Positions 1 to 8,912 of a DNA stretch of 64,000 nucleotides are shown in pieces. A model generated the notes under the pieces. The model ran no database searches. It saw only the letters and a program-made list of their open reading frames with translations, and was not told where the DNA came from. The stretch's first letter is position 1. Each line of letters begins with the position of its first letter. Position numbers and translations under genes: made by a program. This stretch comes from Mucilaginibacter sp. dw_454 (GTDB lineage Bacteria; Bacteroidota; Bacteroidia; Sphingobacteriales; Sphingobacteriaceae): positions 124,001 through 188,000 of the forward strand of contig NZ_JAAVVB010000002.1 in NCBI RefSeq assembly GCF_018449775.1, in the 5' to 3' direction.

Positions 1-461
1 GTAGTTTTTGCTCTATCTTCTGGTTAAAGAAACGTGGCTTAATGCCGGGTCTGACCTTTAGCAATGAGTTGATCTCTCGCGATGAAGGTATGCACTGCGA
101 ATTCGCCTGCCTGCTTTACAGAATGTTAGAGAACAAATTATCAAAAGAAGCTGCAACAGCTATTATTACTGATGCGGTAGAAATTGAAAAAGAATTCATC
201 AGCGATGCACTGCCGGTTAGCTTAATAGGCATGAACGCAAAACTAATGAGCCAATATATTGAGTTTGTAGCCGACAGATGGTTAGGCGAGCTTGGTTATG
301 ATAAAGTATACGGCGCCAGCAATCCATTTGATTTTATGGAGATGATATCGCTGCAGGGCAAAACCAACTTCTTCGAAAAACGAGTTGGCGATTACCAGAA
401 AAGCGGCGTATTGAATGCCACGCAGGATAGCAAATCGTTCTCGTTAGATGAGGACTTTTAA
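1..461 (+). CDS. nrdB: Ribonucleoside-diphosphate reductase small (beta) subunit, 3' part
   Basis: The frame is open from the first base (first full codon at base 3), so only the last ~152 residues are present. The beta subunit carries the di-iron/tyrosyl radical cofactor that starts ribonucleotide reduction in the alpha subunit. The visible part has the helix with RDEGMHCEF, whose Glu and His match iron ligands of class Ia enzymes. The acidic C-terminal tail FSLDEDF is the peptide that docks on the alpha subunit. nrdA follows 72 bp downstream on the same strand, so the two are probably one operon. The family call is secure; the start and the radical tyrosine lie outside the window. Confidence 0.96.
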   Translation, partial: SFCSIFWLKKRGLMPGLTFSNELISRDEGMHCEFACLLYRMLENKLSKEAATAIITDAVEIEKEFISDALPVSLIGMNAKLMSQYIEFVADRWLGELGYDKVYGASNPFDFMEMISLQGKTNFFEKRVGDYQKSGVLNATQDSKSFSLDEDF

Positions 462-533
462 TCGATAAGTTATAATAAGAATATCCAGTTAATAAATAAG
501 TAGTAACCCGGTTGGGTCCAGTCCCAACCATAA

Positions 534-2924
534 ATGCCAGAAATTATGTTTGTAGTAAAAAGAGACGGAAAGCAAGAGTCTGTAAAATTTGATAAAATAA
601 CCGCACGTATTGAGAAACTGTGCTATGGTTTAAACCCGCAACTGGTTGACCCGGTTGACGTGGCGAAAAAGGTAATTGAAGGTTTGTTTGACGGTGTTAC
701 TACGTCAGAGCTGGATAACCTTGCCGCAGAGACTGCAGCATCGTTAACTACCAAGCACCCGGACTACGCGTTATTGGCATCGCGTATTGCCGTATCAAAC
801 TTGCACAAAAACACCATCAAGTCGTTCTCTGAAACTATGGGCTTGTTGTATTACTATATCGACCCTAAAAACGGCAAAAAAGCACCGTTACTGGCCGATG
901 ATGTTTACGAGATCATTCAAAAAAATGCTGAAGAACTGGATAGCAGCATTATTTATGACCGCGACTTTGGCTTTGACTACTTCGGCTTTAAAACGCTTGA
1001 AAAATCATACCTTTTAAAACTGGATGGCAAAATTGCCGAGCGCCCGCAGCATTTATTTATGCGTGTAGCGGTAGGTATCCACAAAGAGGATATTGCCAGC
1101 GCAATTAAAACATACAACCTGATGAGCGAGCGTTGGTTTACACATGGTACGCCAACCTTATTTAACGCAGGCACACCAAAACCACAAATGTCATCATGCT
1201 TCCTGTTAACCATGAAGGATGACAGCATCGATGGGATCTATGATACCCTGAAGCAAACTGCTAAAATCTCTCAAAGTGCAGGTGGTATCGGTTTAAGCAT
1301 CCACAACGTACGTGCTACCGGTTCATACATCAGCGGCACTAACGGTACCAGCAACGGTATTATCCCAATGCTGCGTGTGTTTAATGACACTGCACGTTAT
1401 GTAGATCAGGGTGGTGGTAAACGTAAAGGCGCTTTCGCTATCTACTTAGAGCCTTGGCATGCAGATATCTTTGAATTTTTGGACCTGCGTAAAAACCACG
1501 GTAAAGAAGAGATGCGTGCCCGCGATTTGTTTTACGCACTTTGGGTGAGCGATTTGTTTATGCAACGCGTTGAAGCTAATGAGGACTGGAGCTTATTCTG
1601 CCCGCACGAAGCACCGGGCCTGGCAGATTGCTTTGGTAAAGACTTTGAAAAACTATACAAGAAATACGAAAAAGAGGGCCGTGCCCGCAGAACGGTAAAA
1701 GCACAAGAACTTTGGTTTGCGGTGTTAGACGCCCAGGTAGAAACCGGCACACCTTACTTGTTATATAAAGATGCTGCCAACAGCAAATCAAACCAGCAAA
1801 ACCTGGGTACTATCAAAAGCTCAAACTTATGTACCGAGATTTTAGAATACACATCTGCTGATGAGATTGCAGTTTGTAACCTGGCATCGTTAGCGTTACC
1901 ACGTTATGTACGCGATGGTAAATTTGATCACGATAAATTATACGAAGTAACATACCAGGCAACTTTAAACCTGAACAAAGTTATTGATCATAACTATTAC
2001 CCGGTTAAAGAGGCCGAGTATTCAAACTTGCGTCACCGCCCGGTTGGTTTAGGTGTACAAGGTTTGGCCGATGCTTTCATTTTATTGCGTATGCCGTTTG
2101 AAAGCCCTGAAGCAAAACAATTGAACATAGAGATCTTTGAAACCATTTACTTTGCTGCCATGACGGCTTCTAAAGACCTGGCTATTAAAGAAGGTGCTTA
2201 CGAAACCTTTAAAGGTTCGCCATTGTCAAAAGGTCAGTTCCAGTTTGATTTATGGAACGTAAAACCAACAAGCGGCCGTTGGGATTGGGAAAACCTGCGT
2301 TTAGATGTAATGAACCATGGTGTGCGTAACTCACTGTTAGTAGCGCCAATGCCAACTGCATCAACCTCACAAATTTTAGGTAACAACGAGTGCTTTGAAC
2401 CATATACCTCAAACATTTACACCCGCCGTGTATTGAGTGGCGAGTTCATCATTGTTAACAAACACTTGCTGCGCGATTTAGTAAACCTTGGTTTATGGGA
2501 TAACAGCATGAAAGATAAGATCATCACTGCAAACGGATCTGTTCAGGATATTGCTGAGATACCTCAAGATTTGAAAGACCTTTACAAAACCGTTTGGGAG
2601 ATCAAGATGCGCGACATTATAGATATGGCCGCCGACCGTGGCGCTTACATCTGCCAGTCGCAATCATTGAACTTGTTCATCAACTCGCCAAATGCGTCTA
2701 AACTAACTTCAATGCACTTCTACGCATGGAAAAAAGGTTTGAAAACAGGTATGTACTACCTGCGTACACAAGCAGCATCGCAAGCGGTTAAATTTACAGT
2801 TGAGAACCAGGGCGGTAAAAACATGGACCCGGTTATACCAGAAGTGGTACAACAAGTGGCTGACGAAATACCAGCAGGCCCAAGCTGCTCAATGGAAGAA
2901 GGCTGCGTTACTTGTTCTTCATAG
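534..2924 (+). CDS. nrdA: Ribonucleoside-diphosphate reductase large (alpha) subunit
   Basis: This is the catalytic subunit reducing NDPs to dNDPs in the cytoplasm with NrdB. The 796-residue product has an N-terminal ATP-cone (about residues 5-95), which suggests allosteric activity control by ATP/dATP. The 10-stranded barrel follows. Cys222 (SSCFLL) and Cys433 (NLCTE, with Glu435) match the active-site redox and thiyl cysteines and the catalytic Glu. The C-terminal CVTCSS is the redox pair that reloads the active site from thioredoxin or glutaredoxin. ATG at 534 is used; a second ATG at 546 (MFVVKRDG) matches many homologues and is also possible. No clear Shine-Dalgarno is visible, as is usual in Bacteroidetes. 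Confidence 0.97.
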   Translation: MPEIMFVVKRDGKQESVKFDKITARIEKLCYGLNPQLVDPVDVAKKVIEGLFDGVTTSELDNLAAETAASLTTKHPDYALLASRIAVSNLHKNTIKSFSETMGLLYYYIDPKNGKKAPLLADDVYEIIQKNAEELDSSIIYDRDFGFDYFGFKTLEKSYLLKLDGKIAERPQHLFMRVAVGIHKEDIASAIKTYNLMSERWFTHGTPTLFNAGTPKPQMSSCFLLTMKDDSIDGIYDTLKQTAKISQSAGGIGLSIHNVRATGSYISGTNGTSNGIIPMLRVFNDTARYVDQGGGKRKGAFAIYLEPWHADIFEFLDLRKNHGKEEMRARDLFYALWVSDLFMQRVEANEDWSLFCPHEAPGLADCFGKDFEKLYKKYEKEGRARRTVKAQELWFAVLDAQVETGTPYLLYKDAANSKSNQQNLGTIKSSNLCTEILEYTSADEIAVCNLASLALPRYVRDGKFDHDKLYEVTYQATLNLNKVIDHNYYPVKEAEYSNLRHRPVGLGVQGLADAFILLRMPFESPEAKQLNIEIFETIYFAAMTASKDLAIKEGAYETFKGSPLSKGQFQFDLWNVKPTSGRWDWENLRLDVMNHGVRNSLLVAPMPTASTSQILGNNECFEPYTSNIYTRRVLSGEFIIVNKHLLRDLVNLGLWDNSMKDKIITANGSVQDIAEIPQDLKDLYKTVWEIKMRDIIDMAADRGAYICQSQSLNLFINSPNASKLTSMHFYAWKKGLKTGMYYLRTQAASQAVKFTVENQGGKNMDPVIPEVVQQVADEIPAGPSCSMEEGCVTCSS

Positions 2925-2951
2925 TAATTAGTCGATAGACCATAGACGATA

Positions 2952-2996
2952 GTCCATGGACCATAGCTTTAACGCTATAGTTCATGGACTTTTTTA
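2952..2996 (+). terminator. Repeat-derived terminator after nrdA
   Basis: GTCCATG...CATGGAC arms enclose ATAGC...GCTAT and are followed directly by TTTTTT. The hairpin is built from the same CCATGGAC words that recur down to 3131. Position 28 bases after nrdA fits an intrinsic terminator. Confidence 0.6.
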
Positions 2997-3083
2997 TTAC
3001 GATAGATCGCCTCATGGACTATTGACAATGGTCTATGGTTCAAATAATGACATTTCTATTTTACAGACAATAAGGCTATTCGC

Positions 3084-3091
3084 TAACTTTG
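3084..3091 (+). promoter_or_regulatory. Bacteroidetes -7 box upstream of the CWC protein gene
   Basis: TAACTTTG matches the Bacteroidetes -7 consensus TAnnTTTG exactly. The start codon is 45 bp downstream. A -33 TTTG is not clear; only a T-rich stretch lies near 3058. Confidence 0.45.
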
Positions 3092-3135
3092 CAAGAAATT
3101 ACCATGGACTATCGACTATGGACCATGGACTAACA

Positions 3136-3345
3136 ATGACCAAACACGAAATAATTCCCTGCGACCGTTGCGGTACCAGCATTGAATGTAAGGCCAACTC
3201 TTACAGTAAATGCCAGTGCAGTGTGGTACAGTTAACTATTAACGAGGTGCAATATATCAGCGAGAATTACGAGGGCTGTATGTGTGCTAAGTGTTTGCTG
3301 GAATTGCAGGTGGAGTATAGGGAGATGATGGGGATAGGTGGTTAA
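3136..3345 (+). CDS. Small cysteine-rich CWC-type protein
   Basis: The 69-residue product resembles the cysteine-rich CWC family: CDRCG, IEC, CQC and a C-terminal CMCAKCL, eight or so cysteines that probably bind zinc. The family has no established function. The frame stays open upstream to 2956, but that extension only translates the CCATGGAC repeats, so ATG 3136 (MTKHEIIP) is preferred. A -7 box at 3084 supports a transcript starting just before it. It stands alone between repeat clusters. No signal peptide is visible, so a cytoplasmic location is likely. Confidence 0.7.
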   Translation: MTKHEIIPCDRCGTSIECKANSYSKCQCSVVQLTINEVQYISENYEGCMCAKCLLELQVEYREMMGIGG

Positions 3346-3362
3346 ATTTAATCTCCCCACTT

Positions 3363-3447
3363 GTCATCCTGAACTTGTTTCAGGATCCCACGATATAGGC
3401 CGCGCGTAAACCTAGCACGTGGGATGCCGAAATAAATTCGGCATGAC
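3363..3447. repeat. Dispersed palindromic repeat, family R1, copy 1
   Basis: Starts GTCATCCTGAAC and ends GCCGAATTTATT-type arms closing with CGGCATGAC. A second copy with the same end sequence (GATGCCGAAATAAATTCGGC) is at 27703-27780. Both are intergenic and strongly self-complementary. Confidence 0.75.
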
Positions 3448-3469
3448 GTAATGGTATAAATGAATTGGT

Positions 3470-3871
3470 ATGTCAACATTTTCCTTACAAGTTTACTGCG
3501 AATTTGACCGCCATTACTCCGTAGTAATACAGGATGACGGCCGTGTTGCCTATGCCTATTTATACGAAGACGAGGACATTATTGGTGATGTCTGGTTATA
3601 CAACCAAGAGCAAGCCCCGGCTATTTCTTTTTGGAGAACTGAGGATATGCCGTTTCTAAACCCAACCGAATATCTTTCGAAAGACGCATCTATAGCGCCA
3701 ATAAAGGATGAAAGCGAAGTGCGGTGCGAATGGACAGAATCGCCAAATGATGGATTGATAGAAGTCGCGGTTTTTATTTGTGATAAATTTATAGCCTGTG
3801 TTGCTTCGGGTTCTAAACCGGGCTGGTCGGTATTGGTGGCAAAGGATGGGCCGCTCGCTTATGTTTATTGA
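3470..3871 (+). CDS. Hypothetical protein, 133 aa
   Basis: Not recognised. The acidic 133-residue product has no signal peptide or membrane segment. Alternating beta-type patterns (QVYCEFDRHYSVVIQDDG, then VAYAYLYEDEDIIGDVWLY) suggest a mostly beta cytoplasmic fold. It is flanked on both sides by dispersed repeats (R1 upstream, R2 downstream), so it is probably a single-gene unit. Codon use looks like the neighbours. The start at 3470 is the only Met near the frame's beginning and follows a short repeat-derived spacer. Confidence 0.6.
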   Translation: MSTFSLQVYCEFDRHYSVVIQDDGRVAYAYLYEDEDIIGDVWLYNQEQAPAISFWRTEDMPFLNPTEYLSKDASIAPIKDESEVRCEWTESPNDGLIEVAVFICDKFIACVASGSKPGWSVLVAKDGPLAYVY

Positions 3872-3969
3872 AATTAACCGTCATTATGCGTGATAAAAAG
3901 TATTTAAATGATTTTTACTGCTTTTAAAATGAAAAATAGAAAGAGTAATTTCTCCTGCTAATAAAAATG

Positions 3970-4042
3970 GGTGTCACTCGAGCTCGTCGATGAGTGAGCG
4001 CAGGCCCTTACCCGCATGCTTCGACGGGTTCAGCATGACACC
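3970..4042. repeat. Dispersed palindromic repeat, family R2, copy 1
   Basis: Starts GGTGTCAC and ends GCATGACACC, with inner GACGGGTTCAG/ CTCGTCGA arms. Related copies lie at 4892-4984 and 34866-34940. All three are intergenic. Confidence 0.75.
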
Positions 4043-4069
4043 TTACCCACCGTTAAACAGTTAGGTCAA

Positions 4070-4210
4070 GTGAAACAAAAAATGACCTAAAAGTATTTTT
4101 CCTTGTTTCATTTTGTTTCACTGTTTTTTGTAAATTATTGATTATAAAATAGTTAATTAAAAATAGTGTTTCACTTGTTTCATTTGTTGCATACGCACGT
4201 GAAACAAAAC
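4070..4210 (+). repeat. GTTTCAC-rich 141-bp element (family R4), copy 1
   Basis: The element begins GTGAAACAAAAAATGAC and ends CACGTGAAACAAAAC. Between them are GTTTCATTTTGTTTCACT and GTTTCACTTGTTTCATTT, i.e. GTTTCAY words spaced 9-10 bp. A 143-bp homologue lies inverted at 31212-31354. In both places it reads toward a gene start 60-90 bp away, here the RDD gene. It could be an operator array or a small mobile repeat. With R2 it accounts for most of the 397-bp gap 3872-4268. Confidence 0.75.
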
Positions 4211-4253
4211 AACACATTAATATAAGGCGCTTTGCCGGGCGGTCGGTTAACGC

Positions 4254-4261
4254 TATCTTTA
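4254..4261 (+). promoter_or_regulatory. -7 box of the RDD protein gene
   Basis: TATCTTTA, one base from TAnnTTTG, ends 7 bases before the ATG at 4269. Transcription from it would give a leaderless or nearly leaderless mRNA. Confidence 0.4.
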
Positions 4262-4268
4262 ACCCCGC

Positions 4269-4880
4269 ATGGCAGCAATTACAAATACCTACATCCTGGT
4301 CATTAACGGTAAACCCGAAGGGCCGTTTTCCATCGATGAACTCAAGACCCGCCAAATCAAACCCACCGACTTCGTGAAAACCACCGCCATGGACGACTAC
4401 AAAGAGGCCCATGAAGTAGCAGAGCTACGCGAGCTCTTCGGCTTCAAACAACAGGTGCTACTGCAATACTATGCCTCGTTCGACCAACGCGCTACCGCTG
4501 CTATGGTAGACTGGCTGATAGCCTCGGCGGTGTGTATTCTGCCTTCGTTCGCCATTACGTTCTTCATATCAGATCAACTGATTGGCTTGGGATTGGCATT
4601 AAGCATGTTTGCTTTGATCCCGTTGGTTAATTTGGTTTATCACATCGTAATGGAAAGCTCGCCTAAACAAGCCACTTACGGCAAGCAACTGCTCAAGGTC
4701 AAGGTATGCGATATGCAGGGTAACCGCTTGACGCTAACGCACGCTGCGGGTAGAAACGTAGCTAAACTATTGTCGGTGCTGACGTTGTTTGTTGGTTACC
4801 TGTACGCATTCTTCAACAAACAACAGCAATGCCTGCATGACAGGGTTGCAGAGACGCTGGTGATCAGGGATCGATTGTAG
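4269..4880 (+). CDS. GYF_2-RDD family membrane protein
   Basis: The 203-residue product joins two recognisable parts. Residues ~1-55 (YILVINGKPEGPFSIDEL) look like a GYF_2 domain, a small cytoplasmic peptide-binding fold. Residues ~60-200 are an RDD domain with about three membrane helices, starting YASFDQRATAAMVDW and containing the RDD-typical Arg and Asp. RDD proteins are integral membrane proteins, some linked to ion tolerance; the substrate here is unknown. The gene stands alone, with the R4 element and a -7 box immediately upstream and an R2 repeat downstream. Confidence 0.85.
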   Translation: MAAITNTYILVINGKPEGPFSIDELKTRQIKPTDFVKTTAMDDYKEAHEVAELRELFGFKQQVLLQYYASFDQRATAAMVDWLIASAVCILPSFAITFFISDQLIGLGLALSMFALIPLVNLVYHIVMESSPKQATYGKQLLKVKVCDMQGNRLTLTHAAGRNVAKLLSVLTLFVGYLYAFFNKQQQCLHDRVAETLVIRDRL

Positions 4881-4891
4881 CACATATTCGG

Positions 4892-4984
4892 GCTGTCACC
4901 CTGAGGTCCTCGAAGGGTGAGCGGTGGCCTGTCAAGCGACTATTGGCCTTTGCGCTCATGCTTCGAGAGCCTCAGCATGACACC
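4892..4984. repeat. Dispersed palindromic repeat, family R2, copy 2
   Basis: GCTGTCACCCTGAGG ... CCTCAGCATGACACC arms with inner CTCGAAG/CTTCGAG. Same family as 3970-4042 and 34866-34940. It fills the spacer between the RDD and GH43 genes. Confidence 0.75.
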
Positions 4985-4994
4985 TCTTAGATAG

Positions 4995-5024
4995 TTGGCG
5001 AATTGAAGCAACTTCATATCTTAG
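4995..5024 (+). promoter_or_regulatory. Promoter of the GH43 gene
   Basis: TTGG at 4995-4998 is followed after 18 bp by TATCTTAG at 5017-5024, close to the Bacteroidetes TTTG-N19-TAnnTTTG layout. It places the transcript start near 5030, which rules out the ATG at 5003 as start codon. Confidence 0.5.
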
Positions 5025-5041
5025 CATCAAATTCCAAACCA

Positions 5042-6016
5042 ATGAGATACCTCTATTTGCTATGCGCATTGCTAACCGCAATGACTGTTAAGGCGCAATC
5101 AACCCATAAAGACACCCTGCTATTAGCCGACCCTACTATATTTGCCGAAGACGGTCAGTATTACTTGTACGGCACCGGCAGCGCTGGTGGGTTCCCGGTC
5201 TATCAATCATCAGATATGGTGAATTGGAAAGGCGGAGTTGGTAAAGCAGCACATAACTTAGCCTTAGCAAAGGGCGATAGCTATGGTACCAAGGGGTTCT
5301 GGGCGCCGCAGATCTTTAAAAACAAAGGCAAATACTATATGGCCTATGCCGCCAATGAAGATGTCGCGATAGCAGAAGGTGACAGCCCGTTGGGGCCGTT
5401 CAAACAGCAAGACATCAAAAAGATCTCCGGCCCTACACACCAGATAGACCCGTTTATATTTAAAGACACAGATGGTAAACTGTATTTATACTTTGTACGC
5501 TTGCAGAACGGCAACCGGGTATTTGTGGCACCGTTGAAAGACGACCTGTCAGACATAGACACCGCCGCCGCTAAAGAATGCGCAAACTCTAACCTGCCCT
5601 GGGAGAACACCGCCAATAGCAAATGGCCGGTTTGCGAAGGACCGACGGTCATCAAACACAACGGCTTGTATTACCTTATGTATTCCAGTAATGACTATCA
5701 GAATATCGACTACGCCATTGGTTATGCCACATCCAAATCCCCAATGGGACCATGGACAAAGAATCCGGATAACCCAATTATTAGTCGCCATACTATCGGG
5801 ATAAATGGTACAGGGCATGGCGATGTGTTTATTGGCAAGGATGGGCAGCTATATTACGTAATGCATACGCACTATAGCAACACCAAAGTGCAACGCCGTA
5901 AAACGGCGGTGATCAAACTGGCTTTCAGCAAAGACAAACCGGCCAAACTGGTTGCCGATAAGGATAGCTTTAGATACCTGACAATGGACAGCTACCCAGT
6001 GCCTGCCAATAGGTAA
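5042..6016 (+). CDS. Secreted glycoside hydrolase family 43-type enzyme
   Basis: This is a five-bladed propeller glycosidase of the GH43 type, a clan mostly cleaving arabinan or xylan side chains; the exact substrate cannot be read from sequence. The 324-residue product starts with a signal peptide (hydrophobic LYLLCALLTAMTV, cleavage after KAQ). Expected catalytic acids are seen: Asp30 (ADPTIF), Asp136 (QIDPF) and Glu199 (CEGPT). The frame extends to an ATG at 5003, but that ATG lies inside the predicted promoter and would bury the signal peptide. The next gene converges from the other strand, so this is a single-gene unit. It probably acts in the periplasm or at the cell surface. Confidence 0.88.
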   Translation: MRYLYLLCALLTAMTVKAQSTHKDTLLLADPTIFAEDGQYYLYGTGSAGGFPVYQSSDMVNWKGGVGKAAHNLALAKGDSYGTKGFWAPQIFKNKGKYYMAYAANEDVAIAEGDSPLGPFKQQDIKKISGPTHQIDPFIFKDTDGKLYLYFVRLQNGNRVFVAPLKDDLSDIDTAAAKECANSNLPWENTANSKWPVCEGPTVIKHNGLYYLMYSSNDYQNIDYAIGYATSKSPMGPWTKNPDNPIISRHTIGINGTGHGDVFIGKDGQLYYVMHTHYSNTKVQRRKTAVIKLAFSKDKPAKLVADKDSFRYLTMDSYPVPANR

Positions 6017-6022
6017 ATTAGA

Positions 6023-6964
6023 TCAGGCGCCTAATATAGCAGCTGCAAACTCACGGCACTTGGCCACTTCCTTTACATCATCACTACCAGCTGGGATCTT
6101 GTATTCCAGCTCGATAGTCGCAGGGAACTTGTAGTGGTTCTTCTTCATTAGCTCCAATACTTCTTTGATTGGCGTATCGCCCTGACCCCACTCGGTGTTA
6201 GGCCCGTCATGAAACTTGCGATCCTTGAGGTGCATGCTGGTTATGCGCTCATGATTCTTCTCAATGAACGGGATAGGGCTGGTGCTGGTACCGGCAACAT
6301 AATGGCCAATATCCAGGTTAACACAGTTGTATTTTGATTGCGACATGGCAGTATCCCAAAGCGTAGGTGTAGCCTGTGTATGAGCATGATAGCCTATGCG
6401 CATTGTATGTTTGGTAGCGATGTCGCCTATGCGTTGGGTTTGCGCGTCGCTTGTGGGCATTTCGCAATTGCAATGGTTAGCGCCTAACGCTTTGGCGGCG
6501 TTGAAGGCGTAATCTATCTCGGCATCAGTATTGTTTGGTCCGAAGACAACGGGCTTGTAGGCATAGATCTGCACACCGGCATCTTTATACATTTTGCCAA
6601 TGGCTTTGAATTTATCCATGGAAACACTTGCGCGCCAGTCGGCCATAGCTTTAGCATAATCCGGGCCAGATTGGCCTTGTGCCTTTTTAGGTGCACCGGC
6701 AGTGGCTTCGGCAGCATCACCACGTAGTTCAACACCACTGATATTATCTTGCAGGCAATACTGTAACATATGCTCGGCATCAATTACCATGTGAGAATAC
6801 GAATACGTAGTAACCCCAATCAAAACCCCACCTACAATCGAGTTGGGCTTATCGGCACCGCTGAAAGACCTTGCAAAATTACTTTTAGGTAAAAACAGCA
6901 TTCCGGCAGCGGCCAATGCACTACTACCAATAAACCCACGGCGAGACAGGTGTTTAGTTTCCAT
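6023..6964 (-). CDS. Tat-exported sugar phosphate isomerase/epimerase-like protein
   Basis: The 313-residue product is a xylose-isomerase-like TIM barrel (AP endonuclease 2 superfamily). The N-terminus LSRRGFIGSSALAAAGM has the twin-arginine motif with a hydrophobic stretch, so export of a folded, probably metal-bound protein by Tat is expected. The barrel runs from about residue 45 (GVTTYSYSHM) to the end. Glu and His metal-ligand candidates occur in CEMPTSD, NLDIGHY and TIELEYK. Such proteins in Bacteroidetes sit in sugar-use loci, but the reaction is unknown here. It converges on the GH43 gene with a 6-bp gap. An upstream TACCTTAC may be its -7 box. Confidence 0.85.
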   Translation of the reverse strand: METKHLSRRGFIGSSALAAAGMLFLPKSNFARSFSGADKPNSIVGGVLIGVTTYSYSHMVIDAEHMLQYCLQDNISGVELRGDAAEATAGAPKKAQGQSGPDYAKAMADWRASVSMDKFKAIGKMYKDAGVQIYAYKPVVFGPNNTDAEIDYAFNAAKALGANHCNCEMPTSDAQTQRIGDIATKHTMRIGYHAHTQATPTLWDTAMSQSKYNCVNLDIGHYVAGTSTSPIPFIEKNHERITSMHLKDRKFHDGPNTEWGQGDTPIKEVLELMKKNHYKFPATIELEYKIPAGSDDVKEVAKCREFAAAILGA

Positions 6965-7043
6965 AAATGAAGATTTGTATTATAAATGGTTGCGGTAAGG
7001 TAGCAATAATTTATAATCACCTACAAGAATGTACTGTAACAAG

Positions 7044-8846
7044 TTAGTTAGTGCCGTTGAAATAAGCCAGCATGGCTTTAGCCTGTTTTAGGTTGACAAC
7101 CTCCAATAAAGTCTCCTCGTTAGCTTCGCGAATCTTCTTAACCGACTTGAAGTATTTGAGTAGCTTCTCTGCCGTAGTTTTGCCAACGCCTTCAATCAGT
7201 TCCAACTCGGTAGCCAGAGTTCCTTTGTCACGCTTTTTACGGTGGAAGGTAATGCCGAAGCGGTGAGCTTCATCGCGCAGGTGCTGAATCACTTTTAGTG
7301 TTTCTGATTTCTTATCAAGATATAGCGGGTATTGGTCGCCCGGATAGTATAACTCCTCCAAACGCTTGGCAATGCCGATAACAGTTACCTGCTTATCAAT
7401 GCCTAACAACCTCAAACTTTTCATCGCTGATGACAGCTGACCCTTGCCTCCATCAATCAAGATCAATTGTGGCAACTCGGTATCTTCATCCAGCAAACGG
7501 CGATAACGGCGAAATACGGCTTCCTCCATAGTGGCAAAATCGTTCGGACCTTCAACAGTTTTTACATTAAAGTGCCGATAGTCTTTTTTAAATGGCTTCC
7601 CATCCCTAAACACCACAATTGCCGACACAGGGTATTTGCCCTGGAAGTTAGAGTTATCAAAACATTCAATGTGTCGCGGTAACTGGTTCATCCGCAAATC
7701 CTTCATCATCTGCGTAAGCAAACGCTCGGTGCGGACTTCCGGATTCAGCTTTTCGTATTGATCAATGCGTTCTTTTTTGAAGAACTGTACGTTCTTTTGC
7801 GAAAGGTCTAACAGCTTACGTTTCTCGCCTAACTTCGGGATCGTAAACTTAATATCGGAATCATCCAAATCAGGCTTAAACGGAACGATGACCTCTTTAG
7901 ACGTACTGTTATAGCGGCTTCTAAACTCCACAATAGCCAGCGTCAGTAACTCCTCATCACTTTCATCCAGCTTCTTTTTTAGCTCGATAGTTTGGGTTTG
8001 GATAATGGTACCATTCATCACTTTCAGGAAGTTCACAAAAGCAATTTTTTCTTCTGATGCGATGCTGAACACATCCACATCAGTAATCGACGAGTTAACT
8101 ACAGTCGACTTACTTTGATAGTTCTCCAGTAAATCAAACTTACGTTTCAGGCGATGTGCCAGTTCGTAGTTCATATTAGAGATGGCATTATCCAACTCGG
8201 CTTTCATGTTACGAACCACAGAACTGATCTTACCATTTAAAATATCTTTGATCTCTTCGATACTGTTGTCGTAATCGTCCTCGGTCTGGTAGTTCTGGCA
8301 AGGGCCTTTACAGTTGCCCAACTGATACTCCAGACAAACCTTGAATTTGCCGGCATCAATATTTTGCCGGGTAAGTGCCAGGTTGCAAGTACGCAGGGGA
8401 TAGGTTTCCTTGATCAAACCCAAGATGGCATGCATCATACTTACCGAGGCATAGGGGCCAAGGTATTTTGAACCATCTTTTACTATCCTGCGCGTCCAGA
8501 ATATGCGGGGGTAATTTTCATTCTTGATAATGATCCAGGGATAGGTCTTATCATCTTTGAGCATTACGTTATAACGCGGCTGATGCTTCTTGATCATGCT
8601 GTTTTCCAGCAGCCAGGCATCAACCTCAGTATCAACAATAGTAAAGGTTATTTTGCGAATCTTAGATACCAATACCCGCGTCTTAGCATTTACATTAAGA
8701 TCTTTAACAAAATAAGAACTCACACGATTACGCAGGTCCTTAGCCTTACCTATATAGATAAGCTCGTTATCCTCATTCCAGTATTGGTAAACGCCTGGAT
8801 TATGGGGGATATTCTTTAAGGCCGCACGGTAATCGAAATGGTTCAT
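7044..8846 (-). CDS. uvrC: Excinuclease ABC subunit C
   Basis: UvrC makes both incisions around a DNA lesion in nucleotide excision repair, together with UvrA and UvrB. The 600-residue length is typical. The GIY-YIG nuclease for the 3' cut is at residues ~15-95 (PGVYQYW, then YIGKAKDLRNR). A UVR UvrB-binding segment lies near 200-235. The RNase H-like nuclease for the 5' cut covers ~250-540 (ECFDNSNFQG, LILIDGGKGQL, DEAHRFG). A helix-hairpin-helix pair ends the protein (ELIEGVGKTTAEKLL). It is flanked by short spacers on the minus strand; co-transcription with the genes on either side is not evident. Confidence 0.97.
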   Translation of the reverse strand: MNHFDYRAALKNIPHNPGVYQYWNEDNELIYIGKAKDLRNRVSSYFVKDLNVNAKTRVLVSKIRKITFTIVDTEVDAWLLENSMIKKHQPRYNVMLKDDKTYPWIIIKNENYPRIFWTRRIVKDGSKYLGPYASVSMMHAILGLIKETYPLRTCNLALTRQNIDAGKFKVCLEYQLGNCKGPCQNYQTEDDYDNSIEEIKDILNGKISSVVRNMKAELDNAISNMNYELAHRLKRKFDLLENYQSKSTVVNSSITDVDVFSIASEEKIAFVNFLKVMNGTIIQTQTIELKKKLDESDEELLTLAIVEFRSRYNSTSKEVIVPFKPDLDDSDIKFTIPKLGEKRKLLDLSQKNVQFFKKERIDQYEKLNPEVRTERLLTQMMKDLRMNQLPRHIECFDNSNFQGKYPVSAIVVFRDGKPFKKDYRHFNVKTVEGPNDFATMEEAVFRRYRRLLDEDTELPQLILIDGGKGQLSSAMKSLRLLGIDKQVTVIGIAKRLEELYYPGDQYPLYLDKKSETLKVIQHLRDEAHRFGITFHRKKRDKGTLATELELIEGVGKTTAEKLLKYFKSVKKIREANEETLLEVVNLKQAKAMLAYFNGTN

Positions 8847-8912
8847 TTGTTCAATGGTTCATTAGTTTTGCGGATTGAATAATCCGCACGCGTCATTGCG
8901 AGGATGAACTAT
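8847..8912. other. Spacer with short hairpin and partial R3 repeat
   Basis: Holds TTGCGGATT...AATCCGCA, a short hairpin, and the word GTCATTGCGAGGATGA, which resembles one end of the R3 repeat family seen at 24946, 31496, 32045 and 34713. Confidence 0.35.

Larger units (their letters stand above)
2937..3131. repeat. CCATGGAC/GACTATGG word repeat cluster
   Basis: The spacer is built from many direct and inverted copies of short words such as CATGGACTAT, GACCATGG and ATAGACCATAG. A related cluster with CTATGAACCATGATC lies at 26698-26770. The cluster runs right up to the start of the small Cys-rich gene. Function unknown; it looks like a spreading intergenic repeat. Confidence 0.6.

Noticed and set aside
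2956..3135. 60-codon N-terminal extension of the Cys-rich CWC protein
   Set aside because: It only translates the CCATGGAC repeat cluster and lies partly upstream of the -7 box at 3084.
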